From an uncultured Opitutaceae bacterium (GTDB lineage Bacteria > Verrucomicrobiota > Verrucomicrobiia > Opitutales > Opitutaceae): DNA of 64,000 nt. The position numbers and the translations under genes were made by a program. Under the pieces are notes generated by a model, which saw nothing but the letters and a program-made list of their open reading frames with translations, was not told the DNA's origin and did no database searches. Shown here one piece after another: positions 28,156-37,827 of this stretch; position 1 is the first letter of the stretch, and the number at the start of each line of letters is the position of its first letter. Location: positions 1,001,627 to 1,065,626 of the forward strand of contig OX638348.1 of NCBI GenBank assembly GCA_951813085.1, written 5' to 3'.

Positions 28156-29139
28156 TCACCGCATCGTGCTTCTCTGCGAATACCGAGCCATATCATCAGC
28201 ATCATTGACTCGCTCGTCGATGCGGTAGTGGACCTTCGCATCTGCCCAATCGAGTTCTGTATTTATATATCCAAGACGGTGGAGGAGTTCGCCGAGCTTG
28301 GCGGGGAAGATGATTTCGGCATGGAGGCCGATTGGCTTTTCTCTCAGGCGATTGACATGGTGGAGCAGGGTGGTGGTGCAATTGTGTCGCAGGGTGGCGT
28401 AGAACGTGGGTTCGTCGAGCAGTTGATTGACGGAATGGCAAAGCTCGAGCAGCAGCTCTTTGGCAAAGTTGGCGTCTGCCCGCAGTGGAAATGAATAGAC
28501 CCGGTTTCCTCGGTGGAAGATGCGGAGTCCGAGCAGATCCCGTTCGGTGCCGAACAAGTAGATCAATTCAGGCTGCCGCGCTGCCCCACCCATCAAGCAA
28601 TACGACTCTCCGATTTCAGGGCGTGTTTCAACCGATAGCGCTAGCTGGCGGCCATCGTCGAATTCGAAGCTTAGCATCACATGAGCGAGCAGTTCTCGTT
28701 CGCCAAACGGAACCACGATCACTTCCACTCCAGTCAAGCGATTCAGATCGTAGGAAGCCTCTATCCAGCGTTCCTCGAAGTCTTCAGTCGAACGCCACGC
28801 GAAGTCCCGAAGATTCTCCGCCTTTAGGGTGTTTCCAACGATTTCAAAACGCGGTAGCTGCGCGATCTCCGGTTCCCAATTGCGCTCATGAGAAGGACGC
28901 TGCGCAAAGTAGCCCGCGATAGCGATCAACCCGATCGTCAAAGCGACAACGCTGCCTTGCTTGAGACTGCAAAACCGAGCGACTGCGCACCAACCGGTCA
29001 AAGCGACAATTGCGGACCCCAAAGTGGGAATCCCCAAAAACTGTCCGATGAAAACGACGGCAATGACCGTTGGGAAAAGAAGCAGCAACCAAATGCCTAT
29101 CTTGCGAAAAAGTGGGATCCAAGAACTGCCCTTGAGCAT
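28156..29139 (-). CDS. DUF4105 membrane-anchored protein
   Basis: A 327-residue protein with three N-terminal hydrophobic helices (about 14-32, 38-55, 62-78) and a large outer domain matching DUF4105: VGNTLKAENLRDFAWRS, the YDL segment, LSFEFDDGRQLALSVETR, and LRHNCTTTLLHHV with Cys and His conserved in a papain-like arrangement. The fold has been proposed to be a cysteine peptidase or amidase (NlpC/P60-like), which would act in the periplasm, but no substrate is known. The gene stands alone, convergent with the spermidine-synthase-like gene and divergent from the enolase-superfamily gene. Confidence 0.8.
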   Translation of the reverse strand: MLKGSSWIPLFRKIGIWLLLLFPTVIAVVFIGQFLGIPTLGSAIVALTGWCAVARFCSLKQGSVVALTIGLIAIAGYFAQRPSHERNWEPEIAQLPRFEIVGNTLKAENLRDFAWRSTEDFEERWIEASYDLNRLTGVEVIVVPFGERELLAHVMLSFEFDDGRQLALSVETRPEIGESYCLMGGAARQPELIYLFGTERDLLGLRIFHRGNRVYSFPLRADANFAKELLLELCHSVNQLLDEPTFYATLRHNCTTTLLHHVNRLREKPIGLHAEIIFPAKLGELLHRLGYINTELDWADAKVHYRIDERVNDADDMARYSQRSTMR

Positions 29140-29428
29140 GCTGTCGATAGTCGAAGCTAAGAGCAGAAGATCAAGAGTATAGGACGGACACCTCTACATA
29201 ACACTTTTGAAATTGCTCCAAAGTCCCTTAGCTCAAGAATCGATACTCGACCCCATTTTTGCCGTCCTTTCATCCTAATTGAATATCTCATCAAGCTCCC
29301 GCGTTGACACCGACAAGTCGGGGTCATTGACGGGATCGAGCGAGCGACGGAGGAGCGCATCCTGTTAATAATCAATGCCGGTTGCTTCCCGTTTGACCTC
29401 GTTCACTCGCTGGGTTTCATTTGGGTTC

Positions 29429-30778
29429 ATGAACCCCATTGAAGACGGAATCGATCGTAGGAAACTCTTGAAAACCCTTGGACTCGGATCGACCGCCGGG
29501 GCGTTGGGTTTGATGTCGAGCAAGGCGGTGGCCCAGTCGGAGGCTTCTATGCCGAAGGGCATGGAGAAGGTGAAGATCGCAAAGGTGCGGGCGATTCACA
29601 CCGCTCCCTACGGAATCAACCTCGTCATCGTGAAAGTGGAGACGGACCAGGACGGGCTTTACGGTCTCGGTTGCGCGACCTTTACCCAGCGCGCCCATAC
29701 CGTGGCGGCGGCGATCGAGGAGTACTTGGATCCGTTCTTCAAGGGAAAGCCTGTATCCACGATTGAAGACAATTGGCAGATGGCCTACCAGAGCTCCTAC
29801 TGGCGGAATGGGCCGGTGCTCAACAACGCGCTGAGCGGAGTGGATCAGGCGCTTTGGGATATCAAGGGCAAGATGGCCGGCATGCCCGTCTACGAGCTAC
29901 TCGGAGGCAAGACGCGCTTCGCGGTCGATGCTTATGGCCACGCTTCGGGTCAATCGGTCGAGGAAGTGATGGAGAGCGTGCAGAAGTTCAAGGACTGGGG
30001 GTATCGGAATATTCGGATACAGCTCGGCGGGTACGGATCGACGCATTTGGCGGAGAATCCGCCCTACAAGATGGCGGGTTTTGGATCGTCCGACGATCGC
30101 ACCATCGATCCGCAGGCCTACAAGCGCGGAACGATCGAGATCTTCAAGCGGGCCCGCGAGCGCTTCGGCGACGAGATTGAGCTACTGCACGACATGCACG
30201 AGCGTCTCCAGCCGATGGATGCGATCGATATGATTCAGCGCGTGCAGGAGTATCGCCCCTTTTTCATAGAGGATCCCCTGTCGCCGGAAAATATCGGCTG
30301 GTTCAAAAAATTGCGCGAGCAAACCTCGTGTCCAATCGCTATGGGCGAGCTCTTCAATAGCCCGCACGAGTGGCTGGAGCCGATTAGCCAGCGACTCTAC
30401 GACTACATCCGTATTCACATTTCGCAGATTGGCGGCATCACGCCGGCCATGAAAGTGGCTCGTTTGGGCGAATGGTTCAACGTGCGCACGGCCTGGCACG
30501 GCCCGGGAGACACCTCGCCAGTGGGGCACGCGGCGAATTGCCACATCGATCTGGCCGTATGGAACTTTGGAGTACAGGAAATGGGACGCTTCAAGGAGCA
30601 GGCGTTCGAGGTGTTCCCAGGCATGCCGACAATCAAGGACGGCTTCATCTACGTGAACGAAGCCCCGGGGCTCGGTATCGACATCGACGAGAAAGCGGCC
30701 GCCAAGTACCCGCCAGTGGTCTACAACTACAACTGGACACAGCTGCGGGCAAAAGACGGGACTCCGGTGCGACCGTGA
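29429..30778 (+). CDS. Mannonate dehydratase-like enolase-superfamily enzyme, Tat-exported
   Basis: A 449-residue enolase-superfamily enzyme of the ManD/RspA branch. The ATG at 29429 gives DRRKLLKTLGLGSTAGALG, a Tat signal; the frame is open upstream but the extra residues add nothing. Metal ligands are Asp255 (LLHDMHERL), Glu281 (FIEDPLSPEN) and Glu307 (MGELFNSP), and His357 lies in TAWHGPGDTSPVGHAAN, a signature of D-mannonate/D-gluconate dehydratases. It probably dehydrates a sugar acid. Export by Tat is unusual for this normally cytoplasmic class but common for sugar enzymes in this genome. The exact substrate is uncertain because the branch is mixed in specificity. Confidence 0.85.
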   Translation: MNPIEDGIDRRKLLKTLGLGSTAGALGLMSSKAVAQSEASMPKGMEKVKIAKVRAIHTAPYGINLVIVKVETDQDGLYGLGCATFTQRAHTVAAAIEEYLDPFFKGKPVSTIEDNWQMAYQSSYWRNGPVLNNALSGVDQALWDIKGKMAGMPVYELLGGKTRFAVDAYGHASGQSVEEVMESVQKFKDWGYRNIRIQLGGYGSTHLAENPPYKMAGFGSSDDRTIDPQAYKRGTIEIFKRARERFGDEIELLHDMHERLQPMDAIDMIQRVQEYRPFFIEDPLSPENIGWFKKLREQTSCPIAMGELFNSPHEWLEPISQRLYDYIRIHISQIGGITPAMKVARLGEWFNVRTAWHGPGDTSPVGHAANCHIDLAVWNFGVQEMGRFKEQAFEVFPGMPTIKDGFIYVNEAPGLGIDIDEKAAAKYPPVVYNYNWTQLRAKDGTPVRP

Positions 30779-30824
30779 TTATTGGTAGCGGTCTGAGGCT
30801 TGAGCAAGCTTTAAGGAGGGGATT

Positions 30825-33779
30825 CTAAGAGAGTATTAAATCGACGGCTGGTTGACTGCGAAATGGGAGTTGAACGTTGAGTGTAGTTGATAAATAACTA
30901 TAGATTCCTTTGGGATCCCCCGTAGATCTCAACGCTTTGAACGTTAAGGCTTGGATCCTCTTTGCTGCTTTATCCGCCTTGCCTTTCTGGGAAATACCTT
31001 GAAGAAAATTCGAACCGATTCTGTCACTGAGCTTTTGCTTGTTGAGAAGCAAGACCTCGTAACACACTTCAAGGAATTTTCCGAACTGAGCGAGGATTTC
31101 GGTTTCAATGGATTCTGCGGCGTGCAGGAGGACTGAGGTCAACTCCAGTCCGGCGAGTTGATCGACTCGTGCAGTGGTTGAAAGGATCGGATGAATACGG
31201 CTCAACATTATTACTCCCGATTTGAACATGAATCCGAAGGCTTCGATCGCGTGTTCCCGGTGAAAGCGATTTGCTTTGAACGCTGTTAGGAAGGCTTCCT
31301 GCGCTAAATCGCGACATGTCCTATCAGCTGAGTAGATCGAAAGCGCCCACGCGGTTGTGGTGGCTTTTGCAAATTCGGCATGCGAATGTATCATATCTTC
31401 GACGTAGCATCGATAGGCTTGGCTTCCTACATCGGTATATTGGACGTTCAGCATAAGAGGTCTAAGCGCTTTATAGTAGATCCCTGATTGATCGTTGGGT
31501 GTCATTGAGAGCTTCCAGTTTATCAGGGAAGGAGTATCATTCATCCATGAGTATCCTTTTTCTAGAGCATCTGACCTCGATATAGCGGAGGAATATATAT
31601 AATGGAGTGGAATGTCTGAAGTTCTCTCCGGCGTTATTTGAACCCTCCAGGAGTAGGAATACCAGGTTTCATGCTGACCTGTCTTTTTTTCTTTACTGGC
31701 TTCAAAGGTGTATCGAGGGGGTTGCGAAATACCAGGCCCTGCGGGCAAATCCAAATGGGCTAATTCTGTAAGTCCCCGATCTGGAGAATAGGTTCGGCCT
31801 GCAGTGACCCACGCTGCGGGAATTGTCATTTCACCTTTTGCGACTCCCGACAGGGCATAACAGAGGATTCGGCCGTGCTCGCTGGTTAGATGCAGGGCCT
31901 GCTCACTTGCAGCATCCCTTCCTTCAGGCGCGAGGCGAGCCAAGGCCAGAACAAAATCGGTTAGGTCTGGGGTCCTGTTCTCATTCTCGTACTCATTCAA
32001 TCGTCTCACCAGAATTGCGGGATCGATCCAGTAGGGATAGTGGGTCGGAAAACTGAGGTTCTTAAAAGGAACACCTTGTCGCGGTTTGTCTCGAAGTTCA
32101 CGAAAACGCATTTGGAGAAACAGAGCCATCAGGTCCTCTGGAGGCTCGCGAAAGTGGTCCTTGCCTTGAAAGACTCCGATTTTTACAGGTTTGTCCGCAA
32201 GCCAGTCCGTACGGTCGATTGGCTGCTGACATTCAATGGATTGAACCAGGTCAAACAGCATTTGAATGGGTAGATGAAAGTCTCGCCCTGCATTTTGTCT
32301 CACCCGTTTAAGTAATGGCGCTGCCGCCTCTCGAGCGGATTTCTCAGCACCGATAACATAGATGCCGAATCCGCGAAGCCACTGTTCGACTTTTGCTACG
32401 TTTCTAGTGCCCTCGACAATTTCCGTTCCCAAGTAAATCCAGTCCTCAAGGCTTGTACACTCGGGGATGCGATTGGAGTCGGACAAAATGGGTTCAATTT
32501 CCACCGTCTCTTCTTCAAAATCAGTTGCCGTTACCTCGACATCCTGAGGATCTAGGAATTTTTCAAAATCCTGCGTTAAAGAAGGAGCAAAGTTTTCTGC
32601 GTACAAGGCTAATTCGCCGGAGATAGATTCTGGGATTGTATTTTTGAGAAGATTAAAAATACGAAGTACTTTTTTCTGACCCGCCTGGGCTTCTGGCATC
32701 AATGCTTGCGAAGCTGCCAACGCGCAGAGTTCGACTTTGGAAGGTTCTGCTTTTGCGATGTTGAAAACCAAATCTAACGCTAGATTCAGGGTTACGGTCT
32801 TGCTCGCTCCCAAGGACGGTGGAATTTCGTTTAACAAGCGATCTGATTCCAGTCTTCCAGCCTTTTGCAGCTCTTTCAATTGCTTGAGGGCAAATGTGAC
32901 TGTTGGGCCAATCGTACTTCCCAAAAGAAGGTAGTATTCATCTATTAGCAGCGCTTTTTCATCTGTCGTAGGTTCCAGCCGTTCATGAAACCTGGAAAAC
33001 CATCCCGACCTCATTTGCACAAAGTCCCGAGCCAAAGCCTCGCAACAAGCTTTGAGCAGTCTTTGTCTATCAATCTCGCCAGTCTGCGACTTGCTCAGAA
33101 ATAGTTTTCCCCAAGGATCTTGTCCGTATTTTTCAGTTCCGTTCAAGTTGGTATCGCTGGTTCCATCGTGCTGAAACAGCAGCCAAATATCTTCGGTTAA
33201 AATGTCCGGATTCTCATCCAGATAGGCTGCGAAATCTTCCTTCGCTGTTTTAAAGTAGAAGCTACTAGGGAGCGCGATGAGCGCAGTCGCATAGCCTTCA
33301 TTAGGCGCCTTTTCAATGATTCCCTTATTGATAAACCTCTTTATGACTGTGTAGCGCAAAGTGACACTCGCCTGCTCTTTGGCGATTGCTTGCAACCACG
33401 CTGGACGAAGCCACGCCAAGAGCTCAAAGACGTCATCTCTACCTAGGTTCCAATGAAGATCCCGAGGCATCTTTCGGATTTCGGACAAGGTATAGGTGGC
33501 GAATGCGAGGTATGAATAGCAAGATTCAAAGTCCTCATAACTGGAATGGTTGCGCAGCTTAATCTGCAACGGATTGTTCTTTTGCGAGGGAGGTTTTCCG
33601 TTTTTGAATTCCCATTGTTCATTCCAGCTTAAAACGGAAGGTTTCGCCTTTAGCGTAAGGGGACGCAAGTCGCTTACCTCCTCTTTGGGGAGGCTTTTGA
33701 TCCGCTTCAAACAATCCTTGGGCTGACAGTTGATGACACACCGTTCTATTTCATTGAGTATGGATTCTGAGAGGGGCAT
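30825..33779 (-). CDS. Large DUF6493-like protein, partner of SWIM protein
   Basis: A 984-residue cytoplasmic protein without signal peptide or membrane helices, rich in alpha-helical repeats. I take it as DUF6493-like from its N-terminal helical blocks (DLHWNLGRDDVFELLAWLRP, near residue 125) and the C-terminal layout, but this is from memory. It starts 19 bases after the SWIM zinc-finger gene on the same strand, and such pairs recur together in bacteria, in some genomes beside MoxR-type AAA and VWA genes. Sampled lines here are visibly AT-richer than the rest of the window, and an IS256 remnant adjoins the pair, so the module may be acquired. The function is unknown; a role in conflict or stress response is only inferred. 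Confidence 0.6.
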   Translation of the reverse strand: MPLSESILNEIERCVINCQPKDCLKRIKSLPKEEVSDLRPLTLKAKPSVLSWNEQWEFKNGKPPSQKNNPLQIKLRNHSSYEDFESCYSYLAFATYTLSEIRKMPRDLHWNLGRDDVFELLAWLRPAWLQAIAKEQASVTLRYTVIKRFINKGIIEKAPNEGYATALIALPSSFYFKTAKEDFAAYLDENPDILTEDIWLLFQHDGTSDTNLNGTEKYGQDPWGKLFLSKSQTGEIDRQRLLKACCEALARDFVQMRSGWFSRFHERLEPTTDEKALLIDEYYLLLGSTIGPTVTFALKQLKELQKAGRLESDRLLNEIPPSLGASKTVTLNLALDLVFNIAKAEPSKVELCALAASQALMPEAQAGQKKVLRIFNLLKNTIPESISGELALYAENFAPSLTQDFEKFLDPQDVEVTATDFEEETVEIEPILSDSNRIPECTSLEDWIYLGTEIVEGTRNVAKVEQWLRGFGIYVIGAEKSAREAAAPLLKRVRQNAGRDFHLPIQMLFDLVQSIECQQPIDRTDWLADKPVKIGVFQGKDHFREPPEDLMALFLQMRFRELRDKPRQGVPFKNLSFPTHYPYWIDPAILVRRLNEYENENRTPDLTDFVLALARLAPEGRDAASEQALHLTSEHGRILCYALSGVAKGEMTIPAAWVTAGRTYSPDRGLTELAHLDLPAGPGISQPPRYTFEASKEKKTGQHETWYSYSWRVQITPERTSDIPLHYIYSSAISRSDALEKGYSWMNDTPSLINWKLSMTPNDQSGIYYKALRPLMLNVQYTDVGSQAYRCYVEDMIHSHAEFAKATTTAWALSIYSADRTCRDLAQEAFLTAFKANRFHREHAIEAFGFMFKSGVIMLSRIHPILSTTARVDQLAGLELTSVLLHAAESIETEILAQFGKFLEVCYEVLLLNKQKLSDRIGSNFLQGISQKGKADKAAKRIQALTFKALRSTGDPKGIYSYLSTTLNVQLPFRSQPAVDLILS

Positions 33780-33798
33780 GAGAAAATCGGTTTCAATT

Positions 33799-35154
33799 TC
33801 AGGATAGAAAACCCGCCTTTAAGCGTGCAGCCAAAATGTGCTTACAAGGACCGCGGTAGCCGCGATACTTTCCATACCATGGACAGGTGCAACGATAGTC
33901 GCCCTCATTTCCTTCAATCAGGTAAGTAAGGTTGTTCGAACGCACTTCGGCGCGAAGCGAAGACTCCGACTGTTCAATGATATCTACCGCATCTTGCTCA
34001 ATCAGCTTTTTGGCGGACGCCAACCGTGGATTGAGTTTCTCAAGCTTTTCCAAATTGAAGGGTAACACCCGGTTGAAGTAACAGTGGGAGTTCAAATCAA
34101 AGCCGAGCAGGCCTTGGGCTGCTAATTTAGAAAGGAGCGATTGGGTATCGATACTGGTGACGTTGAGGAAGCTAGATACCTGCTTTGCGGAAAATTCCTC
34201 GTGATGGTTGATGAAGGAGAAAAGCGCTTCCATTGTATCCAGATTAGTTTCGGTGGCCAAATCTTGAAGGGCCAATCCCTCTCCTGAGAATCCCCGCCAA
34301 GCATTGGAGGAGAGCGCCAGAGTGAAGCGCATGCCTTTCGAGTCGATCTGCCATACTGTAATGTTGCTGGAATCATCGCTATACACGGTCAGTTTTTCTA
34401 TCAGAGGAACGAGGTCTTCCAGCAGCCGGAGTCGTTCGAGGTCTGCTACGAAGCACTTAGGTCGGCGACTCATTGGGGTAAAGCGAGCATTGCTTCCCGA
34501 TACCTCCAAGTAGTAGACCGATTTCGTATTCGATCTAGGGATACTCCGAATCAATTTTGCTGACTGAATCCGAGAAAGTTCGGCTTTCTTGTGCGCCAGC
34601 GATTGGAAAATCTGTACGTAGGTAAGTCCTTTGAGCCAACGCCCGGGCAATTTTACTTTTTTCTCCACGAGTGTCTCCGAACCACTGATCAAAGTGTAGG
34701 CTGACTCACCGACCGCCATGCTCATAGAGTGGTTTTTTCGAATGCGTGACAGGGCGTCTCGCGTCGCATGATTGAAATCGACGTTGGTGGTTCCTCTTGA
34801 TACGTTAATTGCCGAGTAACTTTCGGGCGTGAAATCTACCCTGCAGTAAAGTGAACAGCAGGAGGAAAACCCTTCGAACCTTAGAGCCTCTTGGCTAGAG
34901 GTGATGATTGGATCGGCTTCAATGAGAATTTTTTGAAGCATTGCCGCTGGCGTATGAAAACGACTGGCCACCATTCTTGATAGATTGCGTAGGAACTTTG
35001 CAGCAACATAGGGCGATTTGACTTGGCCTTGAAAAAACAGGTCAGTAGCAGACTCGTTCGATGCTTCAGTTGGGAGGGATAGTAGCTGCTCGTTGCCTTT
35101 TTCAATAAGGGTTGAGGGAGAACGGTATCTGAGGTTCGTATGCTCATCGCTCAT
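33799..35154 (-). CDS. SWIM zinc-finger protein
   Basis: A 451-residue protein. The C-terminus carries YRCTCPWYGKYRGYRGPCKH, a CxC...CxH SWIM zinc finger (about residues 416-440) expected to bind DNA or protein. The N-terminal half has GTTNVDFNHATRDALSRI and VKLPGRWLKGLTYVQIFQ, typical of the large SWIM-family proteins of bacterial multi-gene modules, and residues ~315-375 read like a winged helix (KQVSSFLNVTSIDTQSLLSK). First gene of a two-gene unit with the DUF6493-like protein. Upstream 35155-35320 holds the presumed promoter, then the IS256 remnant. SWIM assignment is firm; the biological role is not known. Confidence 0.82.
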   Translation of the reverse strand: MSDEHTNLRYRSPSTLIEKGNEQLLSLPTEASNESATDLFFQGQVKSPYVAAKFLRNLSRMVASRFHTPAAMLQKILIEADPIITSSQEALRFEGFSSCCSLYCRVDFTPESYSAINVSRGTTNVDFNHATRDALSRIRKNHSMSMAVGESAYTLISGSETLVEKKVKLPGRWLKGLTYVQIFQSLAHKKAELSRIQSAKLIRSIPRSNTKSVYYLEVSGSNARFTPMSRRPKCFVADLERLRLLEDLVPLIEKLTVYSDDSSNITVWQIDSKGMRFTLALSSNAWRGFSGEGLALQDLATETNLDTMEALFSFINHHEEFSAKQVSSFLNVTSIDTQSLLSKLAAQGLLGFDLNSHCYFNRVLPFNLEKLEKLNPRLASAKKLIEQDAVDIIEQSESSLRAEVRSNNLTYLIEGNEGDYRCTCPWYGKYRGYRGPCKHILAARLKAGFLS

Positions 35155-35320
35155 AGCAGAGAATCTCTAATAGAATCTGGGTAATGGAAAGAAAGTAATA
35201 CTTACAGTATTCAAAAGGGGGTGACGTTCATGGAGTGAGTGAACTATTGCGAAGCAGAGTGGGGAGTCCAACGGTGTCAGTTCGAATGGAACGAGCTGCT
35301 TGTTTTTCTCCTTTCGAAAT

Positions 35321-35352
35321 GCCAGTGGAGCCTGTAAAATTTTTCGTGTAAA
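35321..35352. repeat. IS256 left inverted repeat
   Basis: CAGTGG, four bases, then TGTAA, eight bases and GTGTAAA. The right end has the same blocks in reverse complement with one base fewer between the first two. Confidence 0.65.
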
Positions 35353-35393
35353 TGATTCGAACTGATGTTCTTAAGCGCTGGAGAGAACATCGA

Positions 35394-36599
35394 ATGGAAG
35401 ACGAGATCAAGGAGGAGCTGATCGACCAGCCTCTCGACGGCTATAGCGGCCCGGAGGGCCTGGTAGGTCCCGAAGGGCTTTTAGCAGAGCTGAAGAAGCG
35501 GCTGATGAACCGGGTTCTGGACGCGGGGCTGACCGCTCACCTGGGGCGGGGGAAGCATGCCTGGGCCAATGGCGGGAACGTCCGCAGCGGCAAGACGCTT
35601 CGCAGCGACGACGGGAAGCTTGCGATCGAGGTTCCCCGGGACCGCAAGGGCGAGCTCGAGCCGGCGCTCGCTCCGAAGAGGCAGCGCCGCTTCGACGGCT
35701 TCGGCGAGGCGGTCGTGAGCCGGCGCTCTCGGGGCCTGGCGGTCCGGGACGTCCAGGAGCGCCTGCTTGGGATGCACAAGGTGGAGGTCTCGCCCATGCT
35801 CATCCCCAGCGCCGCCGAGGCGGCGGCCGAGGAGGTCGAGCAGCGGCAGGCGCGGCCGCTGGAGCGGGCGTACCCGATCGTCCACTTCGACGCGACCGTG
35901 GCCAAGGCGCGGAGCGAGGGCGAGGTCTCCAACCGGGCGGTCTGCCTGGCCCTGGCGATAGCGATGGAGGGTCGCAGGGAGGCGCTGGGGATGCGGTCCT
36001 CCCGGAGCGAGGGCTCCAAGTTCTGGCTGAACGTCCTCACCGAGCTGAAGGGCCGGGGCGTATCCGGCATCCTGGTATGCTGCCTGTCCGGCCTGTCCGA
36101 GGCCATCGAGACGGTCTACCCGAAGGCCGCGAAGCGCAGCTGCGCTTCGCGCGCATGCTCCGCAACAGCCTCAAGCGCGTCAGCTGGAAGGAGAAGAGGC
36201 AGGCTGCCTCGGAGCTGAGGAGCCTCTGCAAGGCCCCGACAGCCGAGGCCGCCAAGCTGGCCCTGGACCAGTTCCGGTCCAAGCGCGACGAGCGCTTCCC
36301 CGCGATCGGCAGAAGCTGGGAGGCGCATTGGGAGAGCGCGACCCCGCTCTTCGACTGCCCCGAGGACATCGGCAAGGTCCATATGCGCCGCCAGCGCCGG
36401 CGAGCCCCTCAACAGCTCGTCCAGGAAGATCAGCCGCAACCGTAACCTCTTCCCGACCACGGACTCGCTCTACAGGCTCTTCTACCTGGCGATTCGCAGC
36501 ATCTCCAGGAAATGGACCAGGCCCGCGAGGAACGGGACCGCGGCCCTGAACCGCTTTACCATTGAGTTCGGAGACAGAATCACAGAAAACAACAAATAA
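35394..36599 (+). pseudogene. IS256/Mutator-type transposase, frameshifted
   Basis: A DDE transposase of the IS256 family broken into three frames. The first frame runs from ATG 35394 through MNRVLDAGLTAHLG and HFDATVAKARSEG (first catalytic Asp) to about 36130; the second from there through MLRNSLKRVSWKEKRQAA to CPEDIGKV near 36380; the third gives GEPLNSSSRKISRNRN (catalytic Glu) and the end FTIEFGDRI, stopping at 36599. The strand that should read VDGL and give the second catalytic Asp is collapsed to LVCCLSGLSEAIE, so that Asp is gone. Intact homologues are about 400 residues, as here when the frames are joined. It cannot be active. Confidence 0.85.
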
Positions 36600-36619
36600 C
36601 CAAGCATCTGTAAAAAAAG

Positions 36620-36650
36620 TTTACACAAATATCCTTACACCGCCACTGCC
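36620..36650. repeat. IS256 right inverted repeat
   Basis: Reverse complement carries CAGTGG, CGG, TGTAA, eight bases, GTGTAAA, mirroring the left end; 15 of 20 inner bases match. Confidence 0.65.
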
Positions 36651-36873
36651 GCTGTCATTATGATTTTCTGAAAGCGAGTCAGCTCTCCTCCTAGGAATCC
36701 TGCCAGCAGCCAGAACATCCAGTGTATGGTGACAGGGATGCGGAAGAGAGAAAATCGTGTCATTGACGCGTTAGAGGTTGCGCGAATTGTATTAGGCCAT
36801 TTTCAATACTGCGCAAGACACGAGAGGAGATTCACTCTCCACCGCCCTCGAAACCTACCGATACCTGCCCCAA

Positions 36874-37827
36874 ATGAAGAGAAGGAACTTTATCAGAACC
36901 ACCGCTATCGCTGGATTGGCCGCGCCAATGGCATTCCAGCTGAGGAGTCATGCCCATAACCATATGCCGGAACGCAAGATGACTAAGAACTTGGTCTGTG
37001 GAGCGATTGGGATCCAAGCGGACCAGAGACGAGCGATAGAGCTCGCGGGAAAGTATGGATTCGAGTCAGTCGAAGCGCACGCCGCCCATTTGGCGGAATT
37101 GTCGGATGACGCGCTGGATGAGCTGAAGGCGGAACTGAAGCGTCGCAATCTCGTATGGGGCACGGCGGGGCTGCCCACGAATTTCAAGAGCGACGAGGAA
37201 TCCTTCAAGACGGGCCTCAAGGAATTGCCCAAGATCGCGGAAGGATTGAAACGCGCGGGAGTCGAACGAGTGAACACATGGTTGCGACCCTGCCATGATA
37301 CGCTCACGTACAACGATAATTTCAAGCAGCATACGAAACGGCTTCGGAAGATTTGCAAAGTCCTGGCGAACTACGACCTGCGTTTTGGCATGGAGTATGT
37401 AGGCACCACTACCTTGCTAACGTCGCGCAAGTATCCGTTTATCCATACGATGGCGGAAACGCTTGAGCTGGTCGATGCGATCAGGACTGGAAATGCGGGT
37501 ATCGTGCTCGATAGCTGGCATTGGTGGCAAGCAGGGGACACGGTCGAAGATATCCAAAACCTACGCAACAAGGACATCGTCCTCGTCGACTTGAACGACG
37601 CTCCGACAGGTGTTGAGAAGCAGCAGCAGCTCGATGGGAAGCGCGAATTACCGATGGCGACTGGCGTGATCGATACGGATTCCTTCATGACCGCCCTGAA
37701 TCAAATCGGCTACGATGGTCCTGTCCGGGCGGAACCGTTCAATCAACCCTTGCGGGACATGATTGATGACGATGCTTGCAAGGCGACGATTGAGTCGCTG
37801 AGGAAGGCGTTTCGAATAATCAGCTAG
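36874..37827 (+). CDS. TIM-barrel sugar isomerase/epimerase, Tat-exported
   Basis: A 317-residue xylose isomerase-like TIM-barrel protein. KRRNFIRTTAIAGLAAP at 2-18 is a Tat signal. The barrel runs from about 45 with metal-ligand candidates in FGMEYVGTTTL (Glu), IVLDSWHWWQAGD (Asp, His) and VRAEPFNQPL (Glu), the usual set for sugar-phosphate isomerases and epimerases. The preceding 275 bases hold no gene but the right end of the IS remnant. Its TAG stop shares bases with the stop of the opposite-strand gene through one CTAG. Substrate unknown; probably a free sugar or keto acid since it is exported. Confidence 0.85.
   Translation: MKRRNFIRTTAIAGLAAPMAFQLRSHAHNHMPERKMTKNLVCGAIGIQADQRRAIELAGKYGFESVEAHAAHLAELSDDALDELKAELKRRNLVWGTAGLPTNFKSDEESFKTGLKELPKIAEGLKRAGVERVNTWLRPCHDTLTYNDNFKQHTKRLRKICKVLANYDLRFGMEYVGTTTLLTSRKYPFIHTMAETLELVDAIRTGNAGIVLDSWHWWQAGDTVEDIQNLRNKDIVLVDLNDAPTGVEKQQQLDGKRELPMATGVIDTDSFMTALNQIGYDGPVRAEPFNQPLRDMIDDDACKATIESLRKAFRIIS

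Larger units (their letters stand above)
35321..36650. mobile_element. IS256-family insertion sequence, decayed
   Basis: A 1.33-kb element bounded by imperfect inverted repeats (35321-35352 and 36620-36650) and containing one transposase remnant. The coding part is far richer in GC than anything around it (44 of 60 bases in the line at 35641; 25 of 60 at 32521 in the adjacent module), which points to arrival from a high-GC host. No 8-9 bp target duplication is seen next to the repeats. It is not mobile by itself given the broken transposase. Confidence 0.8.

Noticed and set aside
35321..36650. Target-site duplication around the IS256 remnant
   Set aside because: The 8-9 bases outside the two inverted repeats do not match.
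36726..36959. 77-codon frame between the IS remnant and the isomerase gene
   Set aside because: Largely overlaps the isomerase signal peptide in another frame and has no domain pattern.
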